In this document: piece by piece, positions 1 through 8,326 of the stretch
Numbering within the stretch: the first letter of the stretch is position 1
How the letters are laid out: each line of letters starts with the position of its first letter
Assembly (NCBI GenBank): GCA_003565155.1
Contig: PXDB01000043.1
Location: 1-64,000, forward strand
Length of the DNA: 64,000 bases
Direction: 5' to 3'
Origin: Nitriliruptoraceae bacterium
GTDB lineage: Bacteria; Actinomycetota; Nitriliruptoria; Nitriliruptorales; Nitriliruptoraceae
The notes under the pieces: model-generated
Seen by the model: the letters and a program-made list of their open reading frames with translations, nothing else
What the model was told of the DNA's origin: nothing
Database searches by the model: none
Translations under genes and position numbers: made by a program

Positions 1-1140
1 ACCGGGCGGCTGCGGTTCACCACCCGGACGGAGGAGGCGCTGGACGTCGCCGACGTCGCCTTCATCTGCGTCGGCACGCCGTCCCGCGCCGACGGTTCAC
101 CGGACCTCAGCTTCGTGGAGCACGTCGGCCGTGCGGCAGCCCGTCACAGCAACGAGAGCCTGCTGCTGGTGGAGAAGTCCACCGTGCCGGCCGCCACCGG
201 TGACCGGCTCGAGCGGATCATCGCCCTCGAACAGCAGTCGCTGCCCTCGCCCGCCAAGGTCCAGGTCGCGTCCAACCCGGAGTTCCTGCGGGAAGGCTCC
301 GCCGTGGAGGACACCCTGCACCCCGACCGGATCGTGCTGGGCGTGCCCACCGAGTGGGCCGCGGACGAGCTGCGGGCCGTCTACCGCACGGTCATCGAGG
401 AGACCGGGTGCCCGGTGGTGGAGACCGACCGGACCACCGCGGAGCTGATCAAGCACGCCTCCAACGCCTTCCTCGCCACCCGGCTGTCCTTCATCAACGC
501 CGTGGCACGCGTCTGCGACAAGGTCGGCGCTGACGTGGAGACCGTCGCCGAAGGCATGGGCCATGACGCCCGGATCGGCCACGCCTTCCTGCGTGCGGGC
601 ATCGGCTACGGCGGGTCCTGCTTCCCCAAGGACGTGGACGCCTTCGCCCACCTCGCCGCCCAGGTCGACGAGCCCTTCCGCATCCTCGAGGAGGTGCGGA
701 CCGTCAACCATCAGCAGCGACAGCACGTGATCGACCTGCTGCGTGACGAACTGTGGCACCTCGAGGGCAAGCGCGTCGCCATCCTCGGCGCCTCCTTCAA
801 ACCCGACACCGACGACCTGCGCGAAGCGCCCGGGATGTGGATCGCGGAGCGCCTGCTCGCCGAAGGCGTCGAGGTGCGACTCAGCGACCCCGTCGCGCTG
901 CCCGCGGCCAAGGAGGCACTGCCGGACGTCGTCGTACACGACGACCCGCTGGCCGCCTGTGGGGGCGCCCACGCCGTGGTGCTGACCACGGAGTGGCCGC
1001 AGCACGTGCGCCTCGATCCGGCGGAGCTGGTCGCTACCCTCTCCTGGCCCGTCGTGATCGATGGGCGCAACGCCTGGGACCCGGCCGCTGTGAGCGCCGC
1101 GGGCGCGCGGTACCACGGGATCGGCCGCGGCCGGCGCTGA
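1..1140 (+). CDS. UDP-glucose 6-dehydrogenase, 5'-truncated by window edge
   Basis: Oxidises UDP-glucose to UDP-glucuronate with two NAD+, supplying precursor for acidic surface polysaccharides in the cytoplasm. The reading frame is open from base 1, so the ORF-track start at 115 is internal; translation upstream of it gives FICVGTPS, the family signature after the Rossmann fold. The catalytic cysteine sits in GYGGSCFPKD, near residue 207 of the 379 visible residues. Central helical and C-terminal NDP-sugar-binding regions are complete. The missing N-terminus (about 60-70 residues) would hold GxGxxG. The next gene begins after 40 bases with a GGAGGGG ribosome site, so cotranscription with the DUF4012 and autokinase genes is likely. 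UDP-N-acetyl-mannosamine dehydrogenase is an alternative within this superfamily, but the motifs fit UDP-glucose dehydrogenase best. Confidence 0.9.
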   Translation, partial: TGRLRFTTRTEEALDVADVAFICVGTPSRADGSPDLSFVEHVGRAAARHSNESLLLVEKSTVPAATGDRLERIIALEQQSLPSPAKVQVASNPEFLREGSAVEDTLHPDRIVLGVPTEWAADELRAVYRTVIEETGCPVVETDRTTAELIKHASNAFLATRLSFINAVARVCDKVGADVETVAEGMGHDARIGHAFLRAGIGYGGSCFPKDVDAFAHLAAQVDEPFRILEEVRTVNHQQRQHVIDLLRDELWHLEGKRVAILGASFKPDTDDLREAPGMWIAERLLAEGVEVRLSDPVALPAAKEALPDVVVHDDPLAACGGAHAVVLTTEWPQHVRLDPAELVATLSWPVVIDGRNAWDPAAVSAAGARYHGIGRGRR

Positions 1141-1180
1141 TCGATCGCCGGGACAGCCCGTCGGGGCGTCGGAGGGGCTG

Positions 1181-3313
1181 GTGAGCGCACGCGAACGGCA
1201 GCGCCATCGCCGACGGCGTCGTCGCACCGCCTACAAGCGCAAGCTGCTGCGCCGCCGGCTCCTGCTCGCCGCCGGCGTGGTCGGCGGCGTGATCGGACTG
1301 ACCGGGTTGTTCGTCGGCGTGGAAGCCATCGCTGCCCGCTCCGCGTTGGAGACCACCCGCTCCGCGCTGCTGGACGCCCGCGAGGCCATCGGGGAAGGCG
1401 ACATCTCGCGTGCCCGGGACCGCACCCGCAGCGCCCGGGTGGCGGTCGACCGCGCCGCCGCCCGGACCTCAGGTCCCCACTGGCGGGCCGTCGCCGCGGT
1501 GCCGGGCCTGGGGGAGACGCCATCCCTGGCGCGCGGCATCGTGTCGGTGGTGGAGGGTGCGGTCGAGGTCGGCGAGTCGGCGCTGCGCCTGGCCGAGGAG
1601 GTCCTGGGTGACGGCGCCAGCCTGCCCGTGGTGATCGACGACGGCCGCATCGCCCTGTCACCGCTGCTCGAGGTCGTCGAGGAGCTCGACGCCCTGCCCG
1701 TCGATGCCCTGGAGGCCACCGCCGGCGAGCTCGCGGCGCTGCCTGACCGCTACACCGTCGACCTGGTCCGTGACGCCCGCGAGGAGGCCCTGGAGGCCAC
1801 CGACGAGCTCGTGGAGGTGGTGGAGCTCGTCCAGCTCGGTGCCGGGGTCATCCCGCCGCTGCTCGGCGCCGACGGCCCGCGCCGCTACCTGGTCATGGTC
1901 CAGAACCCGGGCGAGCTGCGGGGCACCGGCGGGCTGATCGGCTTCCTCGCGGTGCTGGAGGTGGCCGGCGGCGCCATCGAGCTCACCGAGGGCGAGGGCG
2001 TCAACCCGGAAGCCCTCACCGGCGAGACCGACCTGGCCGTGCGCGGACGTTTCGGGGAGCGCATCGAGCAGCCCGTCGACCGCCCAGAGGACTTCGCCCG
2101 CCGCTACGACCACCTGTCGGCCGGGGCGTTCCTGGCCCAGTCCAACACCCACCCCGACATGCCGACGGTGGCGCCGGTGGTGCTGGACATCTACGCCGAG
2201 GTGACCGGTGAGGAGCTCGACGGCATCATCGCCCTCGACCCCGTCGGCCTGCAGTACCTGTACGAGACGATCGGGCCGCTGCCCCTCTCCGAGCAGACCG
2301 GTGCGCTGGCGCCCGAGCTGCCGAACCCGATCCCGGCCTCCCGCCTCGCGGAGGTGCTGCTGATCGACGTCTACGAGGTCCTCGGCGGTTCGAGCGAGGA
2401 ACGGCGCGTGTACCAGACCGCCGCCGCGGAAGAGGCCCTGACCACCTTCCTGGCGAGCCCCTGGGACGGTCCGGAGGTCGCCCGCGCCATGGGCGAGGCC
2501 CTTGCCGGCCGCCACCTCCAGGTCATCACCACCGACGAGCAGGAGGCTGCGGCGCTGCGTGAGCTGGGTGTGGCCGGCGAGGTGGCCCGCCAGGCACCGG
2601 GCGACGACCTGCTGGCGGTTTCCGCGGTGAACGCCGCCGGCACGAAGGCGGACGTGCACGTCGCCCACCACCTCGATGTGGACATCCAACTGGGTGTGCC
2701 CCGGTGGGAGGCCGAGCGCACCGTCATCGACCGCACCACCACCCTGCGGGTCGCGGTGGAGAACGCCGTCGACCTGGACAGCGACCCCTACATCACCCGC
2801 ACCATGCGCCCCGACCGGCTCGACGGGCCACGCGTCGACGAGGCGTGGGCGGGACTGGTGCGGACCTGGTTCAGCGTGTGGCTGCCGGGCGAGACCGCGG
2901 TGCGGTCCGTGCGGACCACCGACGGCTTCATCGCGCCCTTCGGGCTGGACCGCATGCACGAGCTGCGCATCGTCGACCACGTGCTGGAGACCCCCCACGG
3001 GGCGACCACCGGCTTCGAGACGGTCGCGGACACCACCCTGGAGACGTCGTGGGACGGTCGGGAAGCGACCTACGACCTGACCCTGTGGCGCCAGGCCAAG
3101 GCGACACCGGACCACGTCGACCTCACCGTGTCCGCGCCGTCCGGTTGGGAGGTCATCGGCGTCGCGGTGGAGGGCGGCGGACGCCCCACCGGCTTGGGTC
3201 CTGGTGGGGCGGACGGCACACCGGCCCGCGCGGAGGTCCAGGACGGCGCCGCGGTCATCGTCGGGTCCATCACCGCGGACCTGCGTGTCAGCGTGCGTCT
3301 GGCACCGGCGTGA
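1181..3313 (+). CDS. DUF4012 domain membrane protein
   Basis: A 710-residue protein with a strongly basic N-terminus (RHRRRRRRTAYKRK), one transmembrane segment at about residues 26-50, and a long extracytoplasmic part. The stretch around YLVMVQNPGELRGTGG matches the core motif of DUF4012, a family commonly found in actinobacterial and other Gram-positive polysaccharide clusters; its biochemical role is not established. The GTG start is preceded by GGAGGGG at a good distance. It lies between UDP-glucose dehydrogenase and a Wzz/BY-kinase fusion, which supports a role in assembly or attachment of an exported polysaccharide. That role is inference from context only. Confidence 0.85.
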   Translation: MSARERQRHRRRRRRTAYKRKLLRRRLLLAAGVVGGVIGLTGLFVGVEAIAARSALETTRSALLDAREAIGEGDISRARDRTRSARVAVDRAAARTSGPHWRAVAAVPGLGETPSLARGIVSVVEGAVEVGESALRLAEEVLGDGASLPVVIDDGRIALSPLLEVVEELDALPVDALEATAGELAALPDRYTVDLVRDAREEALEATDELVEVVELVQLGAGVIPPLLGADGPRRYLVMVQNPGELRGTGGLIGFLAVLEVAGGAIELTEGEGVNPEALTGETDLAVRGRFGERIEQPVDRPEDFARRYDHLSAGAFLAQSNTHPDMPTVAPVVLDIYAEVTGEELDGIIALDPVGLQYLYETIGPLPLSEQTGALAPELPNPIPASRLAEVLLIDVYEVLGGSSEERRVYQTAAAEEALTTFLASPWDGPEVARAMGEALAGRHLQVITTDEQEAAALRELGVAGEVARQAPGDDLLAVSAVNAAGTKADVHVAHHLDVDIQLGVPRWEAERTVIDRTTTLRVAVENAVDLDSDPYITRTMRPDRLDGPRVDEAWAGLVRTWFSVWLPGETAVRSVRTTDGFIAPFGLDRMHELRIVDHVLETPHGATTGFETVADTTLETSWDGREATYDLTLWRQAKATPDHVDLTVSAPSGWEVIGVAVEGGGRPTGLGPGGADGTPARAEVQDGAAVIVGSITADLRVSVRLAPA

Positions 3314-3394
3314 CCCCGCCGCCACTCCACGTAGAGCCGTCTACACTCTGCGCCGCCGCCACCACCACCGCCACCGTCACCGACCGGGGGACCG

Positions 3395-5329
3395 ATGGGC
3401 TCTGACGACGTACTGTCGCTGCGCGACTACCTGACGGTCCTGCGCCGTCAGGCGTGGCTGATCGCGCTCACCACCGTGCTGGTGGTCGCCGCGGCGGTGG
3501 CCGTGTCGCTGCTCCAGACCCCGATCTACGAGTCCCGCGCGGAGGTCGTGGTCGAGCCGGTCCGCCGGACCCAGGACGTCTCCATAGAGCAGCTGCTCTC
3601 CCCGGGTGCCACCGTCGTGGAGACCGAGCGGGTCATCATCACCTCCCGTCCGGTCACCGAACGGGCCATCGAACGGCTCGGTGGCGGGGACCCGGTCGAG
3701 CTGGTGGAGCAGGTCAGCGTCGAGGTGGTGCGTGACACCCGGGTCGTGGAGATCGTGGCCGAGGACCCGGATCCGGTCACCGCGGCCTCCATCGCCAACG
3801 CCTTCGCCGCCGGCTACCTCGACTTCCGACGCGACCAGGCCGTCGATGAGCTGCTGGCCGCCCGCGAGAACCTGGAGGACCGGGCGAACGGCCTACGGGA
3901 GCAGATCGCCGCGCTCGAGCAGCAGACCACCGGCGACGCGGAGGAGGACGCCGCCCTCGACATCCAGCGGGAGAGCCTGCTGGCCCAGCTCTCCCAGGTC
4001 GTGGCCCAGCAGGCGGAGGTCGGCGACACGATGGACAGCGTCTCCGGTGGGGGTGCGATCATCGAGCCGGCGTCGGTCTCCACCACGCCGGTGTCCCCGC
4101 AGACGGCACGCACCGGCCTGCTCGCCCTCGTGCTCGGGCTGCTGCTCGGCGTCGGGTTCGCGTTCCTGCGGGACCACTTCGACGACGTGGTCCGTGTCGA
4201 GGTCGACGTCCGCCGGGCGACCGGGGACCGGCCCATCCTCGGTCGGATCCCCCGGTGGAGCAGCGCCACGGGCGAGGACCGCCTGGCCACCATCGTCGAA
4301 CCCGCCTCGCTGGCCGCGGAGGCCTACCGGGAGCTGTCCGCCGGGGTGCGGTTCCTGCTCGTCAGCCGGCGGAGTGCGCAACCGGATGGCGACGACACCG
4401 ACGCGTCCGCACCGGAGCCCGGGCGCTCCATCATGGTGGTGTCCGCCAACGCCTCCGAGGGCAAGTCCTCCACCGCCGCCAACCTGGCGGTGGCGGCCGC
4501 ACGCGTCGGGTTGCAGACCGTGCTGGTCGACGCCGACCTGCGCCGTGCGGTCATCCACAAGCGGTTCGGGTTCGCCCGTTCCACCGGCCTGTGTGACGCG
4601 CTGCTCGGGGACGGCGGCATCGAGGACCACGTGCTGGACGTCGGCATCGACAACCTGGTGGTCCTGCCGGCCGGCACCGTGCCGCCCAACCCCACCGAGC
4701 TGCTGGCGTCGCCGGCGATGCGTGCCGTCCAACAGCAGCTCCTGGAGCAGGCCGACCTGGTCATCTTCGACACGCCTGCGGTGCTGGCGGTCCCCGACCC
4801 GCTGGAGCTCGGCCGGTTCGTGGACCTGGCCATCCTGGTCGGTCGGGCCGGGGCGACCTCCCGCCGCCAGCTGTCCGCTGCCGTGGAACGCCTCGAGCAG
4901 GTCGGCACCGACATCGCCGGGACCGTCCTCAACGACATCGACACCCGCAGCGACGCGTTCTACTACAGCTACTACTACCGCTCCGACGAGCCGAAGGAAC
5001 CGCGCCGCAACGTGCTGCTCCGCCGCGGGCGGGATCGTGCGGGCGACGCGGAGACGGGGGAGTCGGAGCAGGGTGCGGCGGTGCCGGACACCGGTCGGTC
5101 GCCCGACGACGCGTCCGCGCCCACCGCGGCCGGTGACGGCGAGCTCACCGCCGATCCCCTCGTGCGGCGCGTCCGGCGGTTGCAGCCGGCCGACGATCCC
5201 GCGGCGGAGACGGCCGGCGCGCAGGTGTCGACCGCTGAGGAGACCCCGCCGCAGCAGGAGGGCGGTGCAGAGGACGGCGGGCATAGCGAGGAGCTGTTCT
5301 CGCGTCGCAGCCGCTCCCGCCGGGCCTGA
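3395..5329 (+). CDS. Polysaccharide co-polymerase / BY-type tyrosine autokinase (Wzz-CpsD fusion)
   Basis: Probably controls polymerisation and export of a surface polysaccharide. Residues 1-250 form a Wzz-type module with two transmembrane segments (about 20-40 and 232-252) around an extracytoplasmic loop with coiled-coil character. A cytoplasmic BY-kinase domain follows: Walker A NASEGKSS near residue 352, Walker A' VLVDADLRR, and Walker B LVIFDTPA. A tyrosine cluster, FYYSYYYR near residue 525, is the expected autophosphorylation site. An acidic, Ala/Pro-rich tail of about 100 residues after the cluster is unusual, because the cluster normally lies close to the C-terminus. The fused kinase-Wzz layout is common in actinobacteria. 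The convergent phosphatase downstream is the obvious antagonist. Confidence 0.9.
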   Translation: MGSDDVLSLRDYLTVLRRQAWLIALTTVLVVAAAVAVSLLQTPIYESRAEVVVEPVRRTQDVSIEQLLSPGATVVETERVIITSRPVTERAIERLGGGDPVELVEQVSVEVVRDTRVVEIVAEDPDPVTAASIANAFAAGYLDFRRDQAVDELLAARENLEDRANGLREQIAALEQQTTGDAEEDAALDIQRESLLAQLSQVVAQQAEVGDTMDSVSGGGAIIEPASVSTTPVSPQTARTGLLALVLGLLLGVGFAFLRDHFDDVVRVEVDVRRATGDRPILGRIPRWSSATGEDRLATIVEPASLAAEAYRELSAGVRFLLVSRRSAQPDGDDTDASAPEPGRSIMVVSANASEGKSSTAANLAVAAARVGLQTVLVDADLRRAVIHKRFGFARSTGLCDALLGDGGIEDHVLDVGIDNLVVLPAGTVPPNPTELLASPAMRAVQQQLLEQADLVIFDTPAVLAVPDPLELGRFVDLAILVGRAGATSRRQLSAAVERLEQVGTDIAGTVLNDIDTRSDAFYYSYYYRSDEPKEPRRNVLLRRGRDRAGDAETGESEQGAAVPDTGRSPDDASAPTAAGDGELTADPLVRRVRRLQPADDPAAETAGAQVSTAEETPPQQEGGAEDGGHSEELFSRRSRSRRA

Positions 5330-5373
5330 CGGCGCTCGCCGCACCTGACCGGCTTCCCGCGGTCCCACCGGGC

Positions 5374-6012
5374 TCAGGCGTCGTCGAAGCCGCCGAACAG
5401 GGCATCGGCCACGACCGCGAGCTCGGCGGCGAGCAGGTTCGCCACCTCGACGTAGACCGCATCACCGCAGCCGTAGGGGTCCGTCACGTCCTCGTCGCCG
5501 GCCGGCACGCTGTGGGGGCGGTGCCGGTTCGCCGCGTGGACGACCCGGGCGATCCTGTCCCCGACGCCTTGTCCTGCGGCTGCGCCGCCAGGTTCGTTCG
5601 CCGCGGTGGCGCTGCCGCTGACCACGGCTGCGTCGGCTGTGTCGGTGAGGTGCGCCGCACGCACCAGCCGGGACAGCTCGAGGAGGGCGAAACACCGGGC
5701 GCCGAGCCCGGCGAGGCGCGCGCTGACCAGATCGCGATGCTCCGCGGTCATCGCCAGCACCAGATCCACGCCGGAGAGGTCCAGCTCCGTCACTGACCGG
5801 GCCTGGTGCGCCGACAGGTCGAACCCCCACCGCTCGGCGATGCGGACCGATGCGGGGGCGGCGTGCCGGCCGGGCGTGGCGTGCACACCGGCGGAGCTGA
5901 CGACGACCTCCGCGCCCAGCCCGCGCGCCTGGACATGTCCATCCAGCAGCGCGGCGGCCAGCGGGCTCCGCGCGATGTTCGCGGTGCAGACGACGAGGAT
6001 CTCCGCTGGCAC
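5374..6012 (-). CDS. Low-molecular-weight protein tyrosine phosphatase
   Basis: Dephosphorylates phosphotyrosine, most likely on the neighbouring BY-kinase. The P-loop CTANIARS (C-x5-R-S) is at the N-terminus, and the general acid aspartate is in DVTDPYG. The ORF track starts at 6057, but the GTG at 6012 gives VPAEILVVCTANIARS directly and has GGAGG nine bases upstream; this yields 212 residues. That is longer than the usual 150-165, because an Ala/Gly-rich insert of about 45 residues lies before the DP loop. It is transcribed toward the autokinase gene, tail to tail with a 44-base gap. Confidence 0.88.
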   Translation of the reverse strand: MPAEILVVCTANIARSPLAAALLDGHVQARGLGAEVVVSSAGVHATPGRHAAPASVRIAERWGFDLSAHQARSVTELDLSGVDLVLAMTAEHRDLVSARLAGLGARCFALLELSRLVRAAHLTDTADAAVVSGSATAANEPGGAAAGQGVGDRIARVVHAANRHRPHSVPAGDEDVTDPYGCGDAVYVEVANLLAAELAVVADALFGGFDDA

Positions 6013-6175
6013 TGCCGGGCACCTCCGGGCACGGTCACCTCGACCGTGCACCTCCACCTCGCACGCTAGTCACCGTGGTGGTGGGGCCGGGATCCGGACC
6101 GGCCTGCGCATCGGCCGGACCGCTCGAGGACGTCGTGCGACGCCGGGTGCATCGCCCACCGCCGGGGCGGTCATC

Positions 6176-6559
6176 TCAGCGGCGGCCGTACTGATCATCC
6201 AGCCGCTCGATGTCGTCCTCGTCGAAGTGCCCGAAGGCGATCTCCATGAAGCGGCCACCGGCGGGGCCGCCGGAGACCCGGTGGATGCTGCCGCGCGGGA
6301 TGAAGAACTCCTGACCGGCGGTCGCCTGGACGGTGGCCCCGTCGATCTCGACCAGCAGACCGTCGTCGAGCACGACCCACAGCTCGTCGCGTTCGCGGTG
6401 GCGTTGCCGGCTCAACGACTGGTCCGCATCGACGGTGAGCAGCTTGACGGTGCTCACCTCGTTCGAGGTGTACTGCCGGAAGTTGCCCCACGGCCGGTGG
6501 TCGACCAGGACGCCCGGTTCCTGCCGGGTCGTCGCTGCCGTAGTGGTGTGCGCGGCCAT
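6176..6559 (-). CDS. Mannose-6-phosphate isomerase type II-like cupin
   Basis: A 127-residue single-domain cupin. RPWGNFRQY, the VKLLTV strand, LSRQRHRERDELW and FFIPRGSIHRV follow the C-terminal isomerase domain of type II PMI/GMP enzymes, including the metal-binding His and Glu residues. The nucleotidyltransferase half is absent, so this is a stand-alone cupin that could interconvert fructose-6-P and mannose-6-P for GDP-mannose supply. The track start at 6805 is too long; ATG 6559 has AGGGGG just upstream and gives a normal N-terminus. It sits with the polysaccharide genes and could equally be a sugar-binding cupin of other specificity. Confidence 0.8.
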   Translation of the reverse strand: MAAHTTTAATTRQEPGVLVDHRPWGNFRQYTSNEVSTVKLLTVDADQSLSRQRHRERDELWVVLDDGLLVEIDGATVQATAGQEFFIPRGSIHRVSGGPAGGRFMEIAFGHFDEDDIERLDDQYGRR

Positions 6560-6692
6560 GGTGCCCCCTGGGGATCGTGCGCTGGTACGTGAGAGGTCGA
6601 CCACTCTAGGTGATGGAACGAGCGGCGGCCCACTTCGGTTGCAGGGTTCCTCCGCGGCCGAACCGACGCAACCTCTGGTCGTCGTCTCCCGA

Positions 6693-7142
6693 TCAGGTCC
6701 GCCGGTCCGCGTGGACGTCCTCCCACGGACGGGCCGCCCGCCGGTGCACCCAGCGGCCGACCAGGTACCCGAGGACCGCCCCGGTGCTGTTGGTGACGAT
6801 GTCAACCAGTTCCGTGTGCCGCTCCGGAAGCCACAGCTGGGTGACCTCGACCGTCACCGACAGGGCCACCAGCGCCCACAGCCAGCGAGCGCGGGCAACG
6901 AGCCCGACCGCGATCCCCAAGGGGATGAACAGCGCGACGTTCAGCGCCATGGCGACCGCCTGGCGCGTCACCCAGTCGGGCGACGCCTCGTAGGCGACAT
7001 CCAGCGTCTCCGGTGGGGAGAACATCGTCATGGCGCCGACCAGCACCAGGCCGATCGCCAGGAGCACCGTCGCGGCCGCGGTGAGCACACGTCGGCGATG
7101 GCGGGGGCCAGCCACCCTCGTCGGCGTGTAGTCCATCTTCAT
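6693..7142 (-). CDS. VanZ-like family membrane protein
   Basis: A 149-residue integral membrane protein with about four hydrophobic segments. NVALFIPLGI, the EVTQLWLPER motif and DIVTNSTGAVLGYLVG are hallmark VanZ-family sequences. The family includes the teicoplanin-resistance accessory VanZ, but most members are of unknown function and lie in envelope gene clusters. ATG 7142 is preceded by GAAGGAAG. A possible 29-codon ORF overlaps this start by ATGA (listed separately). Nothing here suggests a glycopeptide resistance operon. Confidence 0.82.
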   Translation of the reverse strand: MKMDYTPTRVAGPRHRRRVLTAAATVLLAIGLVLVGAMTMFSPPETLDVAYEASPDWVTRQAVAMALNVALFIPLGIAVGLVARARWLWALVALSVTVEVTQLWLPERHTELVDIVTNSTGAVLGYLVGRWVHRRAARPWEDVHADRRT

Positions 7143-7228
7143 CGTCCGGCTTCCTTCGGCAGCTCGCCCCCAGGCACGGTGTCGACCAGGACCACGGCCA
7201 GCTTGACCTGGCGTGTCCCCAACCCCAT
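7139..7228 (-). CDS. Possible 29-residue ORF coupled to the VanZ-like gene
   Basis: Too short for the ORF track. ATG 7228 opens a frame ending in TGA that overlaps the VanZ-like ATG as ATGA, the same coupling seen in real operons of this window. The peptide includes KLAVVLVDTVPGGEL and its codons are GC3-rich. The frame remains open upstream to a stop near 7378, with a GTG about 22 codons before the ATG. Shine-Dalgarno support is weak, so this may be a leader peptide, the tail of a decayed gene, or chance. Confidence 0.3.
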   Translation of the reverse strand: MGLGTRQVKLAVVLVDTVPGGELPKEAGR

Positions 7229-7555
7229 TGCCCTGGGCCCCGTTCGGCGCCGCGCGCGCTGTGGCTCGCCCGCCCGCGGGACGCGCAGCACGATGCCCCG
7301 CGTGCCGCTGTCGCGCCCTTCCCCGTTCGCGGCGTCCGCTCGAACCTGCCGGCCGCCGCGATGAGTAGCCTACGCGACGCTCTCAGGTGCAGGTATCGCC
7401 TCCCTGGCGGTCACCGGCGCGCCCGTCACCCTGGCGAGCGACCCGATCGAGGGTGCGCCGTCCCGCTCCGACCCCCGCACCAAGGTCCTCATGTTCACCG
7501 ACCAGCTCACCTGGCACCGCCCGGCGACGTCGTCCCTCGAGGGGGAGGAGCCACG
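7143..7555. other. 413-bp divergent intergenic region with competing small frames
   Basis: Separates the VanZ-like gene from the heme-associated operon. A plus-strand frame open from about 7365 to a TGA at 7557-7559 shows strong GC3 bias and overlaps the next ATG by ATGA, yet it has no ATG, GTG or TTG near its beginning. Its antisense partner frame has the same bias, so the coding strand cannot be decided by eye. The promoters for both flanking genes should also lie here, but I see no convincing -35/-10 pair. Confidence 0.4.
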
Positions 7556-8326
7556 ATGAGCGAGATCGCCGTCGCCCTGCTCGGTGGTGCGCAGCTGGAC
7601 CGTGCGCTCTCCGAGCGCACCGGGGTCCCGGTGACCGCCACCACACCGGAGGACCACCTCGACGTCGCACATCGGCTGGGCCTGCACGGGGCCCTGGTGG
7701 TGGGGCTGGCCGCCGTGCCCTGGCCCTTCGCGGTGGAGCTGCACGCGGAGGGCTCCGCCAGCCTGCCGGCCTACACCGGGGTGGTGTCCTGGCACGCCCT
7801 GCCGGCGCTGGCCGACGCGTTGGCGGACGCGGTGGCGCCCGGCGCCCGGGGCGGCGCGCACGTGATGGTCACCGCCCCCGATCCCGGTCCGGACACCGAG
7901 CCCGGCGACGTGGTGTTCCTCCGTGAGGTCGCCGAGGCGCTGGCCGACCGCGTCCAGCTCGCGTCCCGCTCCATCGCCTGGCGCGGTTCCACCCGGACCC
8001 CCACCGCCGCCGAGGCGCTGCGCAGCGTCATCGAGGTCCACGGCCACCGCGACGTGATCGAGTGCCCCGTCGCCCCGACCACCGGTGGTGACCCGGAGCT
8101 GCTGGCCGTCGCCGACGAGCTCGGCGCCCGGCTGACCACCGTCGACGTCGGCCGGGCCACCCTGCTGGACCTGCTCACCGAGGTGGTGGGCACCGTGGCG
8201 GGTCACGAGCTGGACGAGGACACCGACGAAGGGTTCGACGACCTGCTCGACGACGGCGAGGACGACCGCGACGACGGGGCCAACGAAGGGACCGACGACG
8301 GCGACGACGGGGTAGGCCCGGCGTGA
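7556..8326 (+). CDS. Hypothetical protein with acidic tail, upstream of hemY
   Basis: A 256-residue protein that I do not recognise. The ATG at 7556 follows a nearly ideal GGGGGAGGAG and replaces the track start at 7361, whose first 65 codons are Arg/His/Pro-rich shadow sequence. Residues 1-215 look like a soluble alpha/beta protein of two similar-sized lobes; residues 216-256 are almost entirely Asp, Glu and Gly. The stop overlaps the hemY GTG by four bases, so the two are translationally coupled. The bilobal look and heme neighbourhood loosely recall class II chelatases (CbiX/ferrochelatase), but I cannot identify the expected catalytic histidines, so this is only a suggestion. Confidence 0.75.
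   Translation: MSEIAVALLGGAQLDRALSERTGVPVTATTPEDHLDVAHRLGLHGALVVGLAAVPWPFAVELHAEGSASLPAYTGVVSWHALPALADALADAVAPGARGGAHVMVTAPDPGPDTEPGDVVFLREVAEALADRVQLASRSIAWRGSTRTPTAAEALRSVIEVHGHRDVIECPVAPTTGGDPELLAVADELGARLTTVDVGRATLLDLLTEVVGTVAGHELDEDTDEGFDDLLDDGEDDRDDGANEGTDDGDDGVGPA

Noticed and set aside
6693-7142. Glycopeptide resistance determinant because of VanZ similarity
   Set aside because: No vanHAX or vanRS genes nearby; VanZ-like proteins are common in envelope clusters unrelated to resistance.
7361-7555. Extended N-terminus of the protein before hemY
   Set aside because: The tracked 65 codons are Arg/His/Pro-rich with poor codon bias in that frame, and ATG 7556 has an ideal ribosome site.
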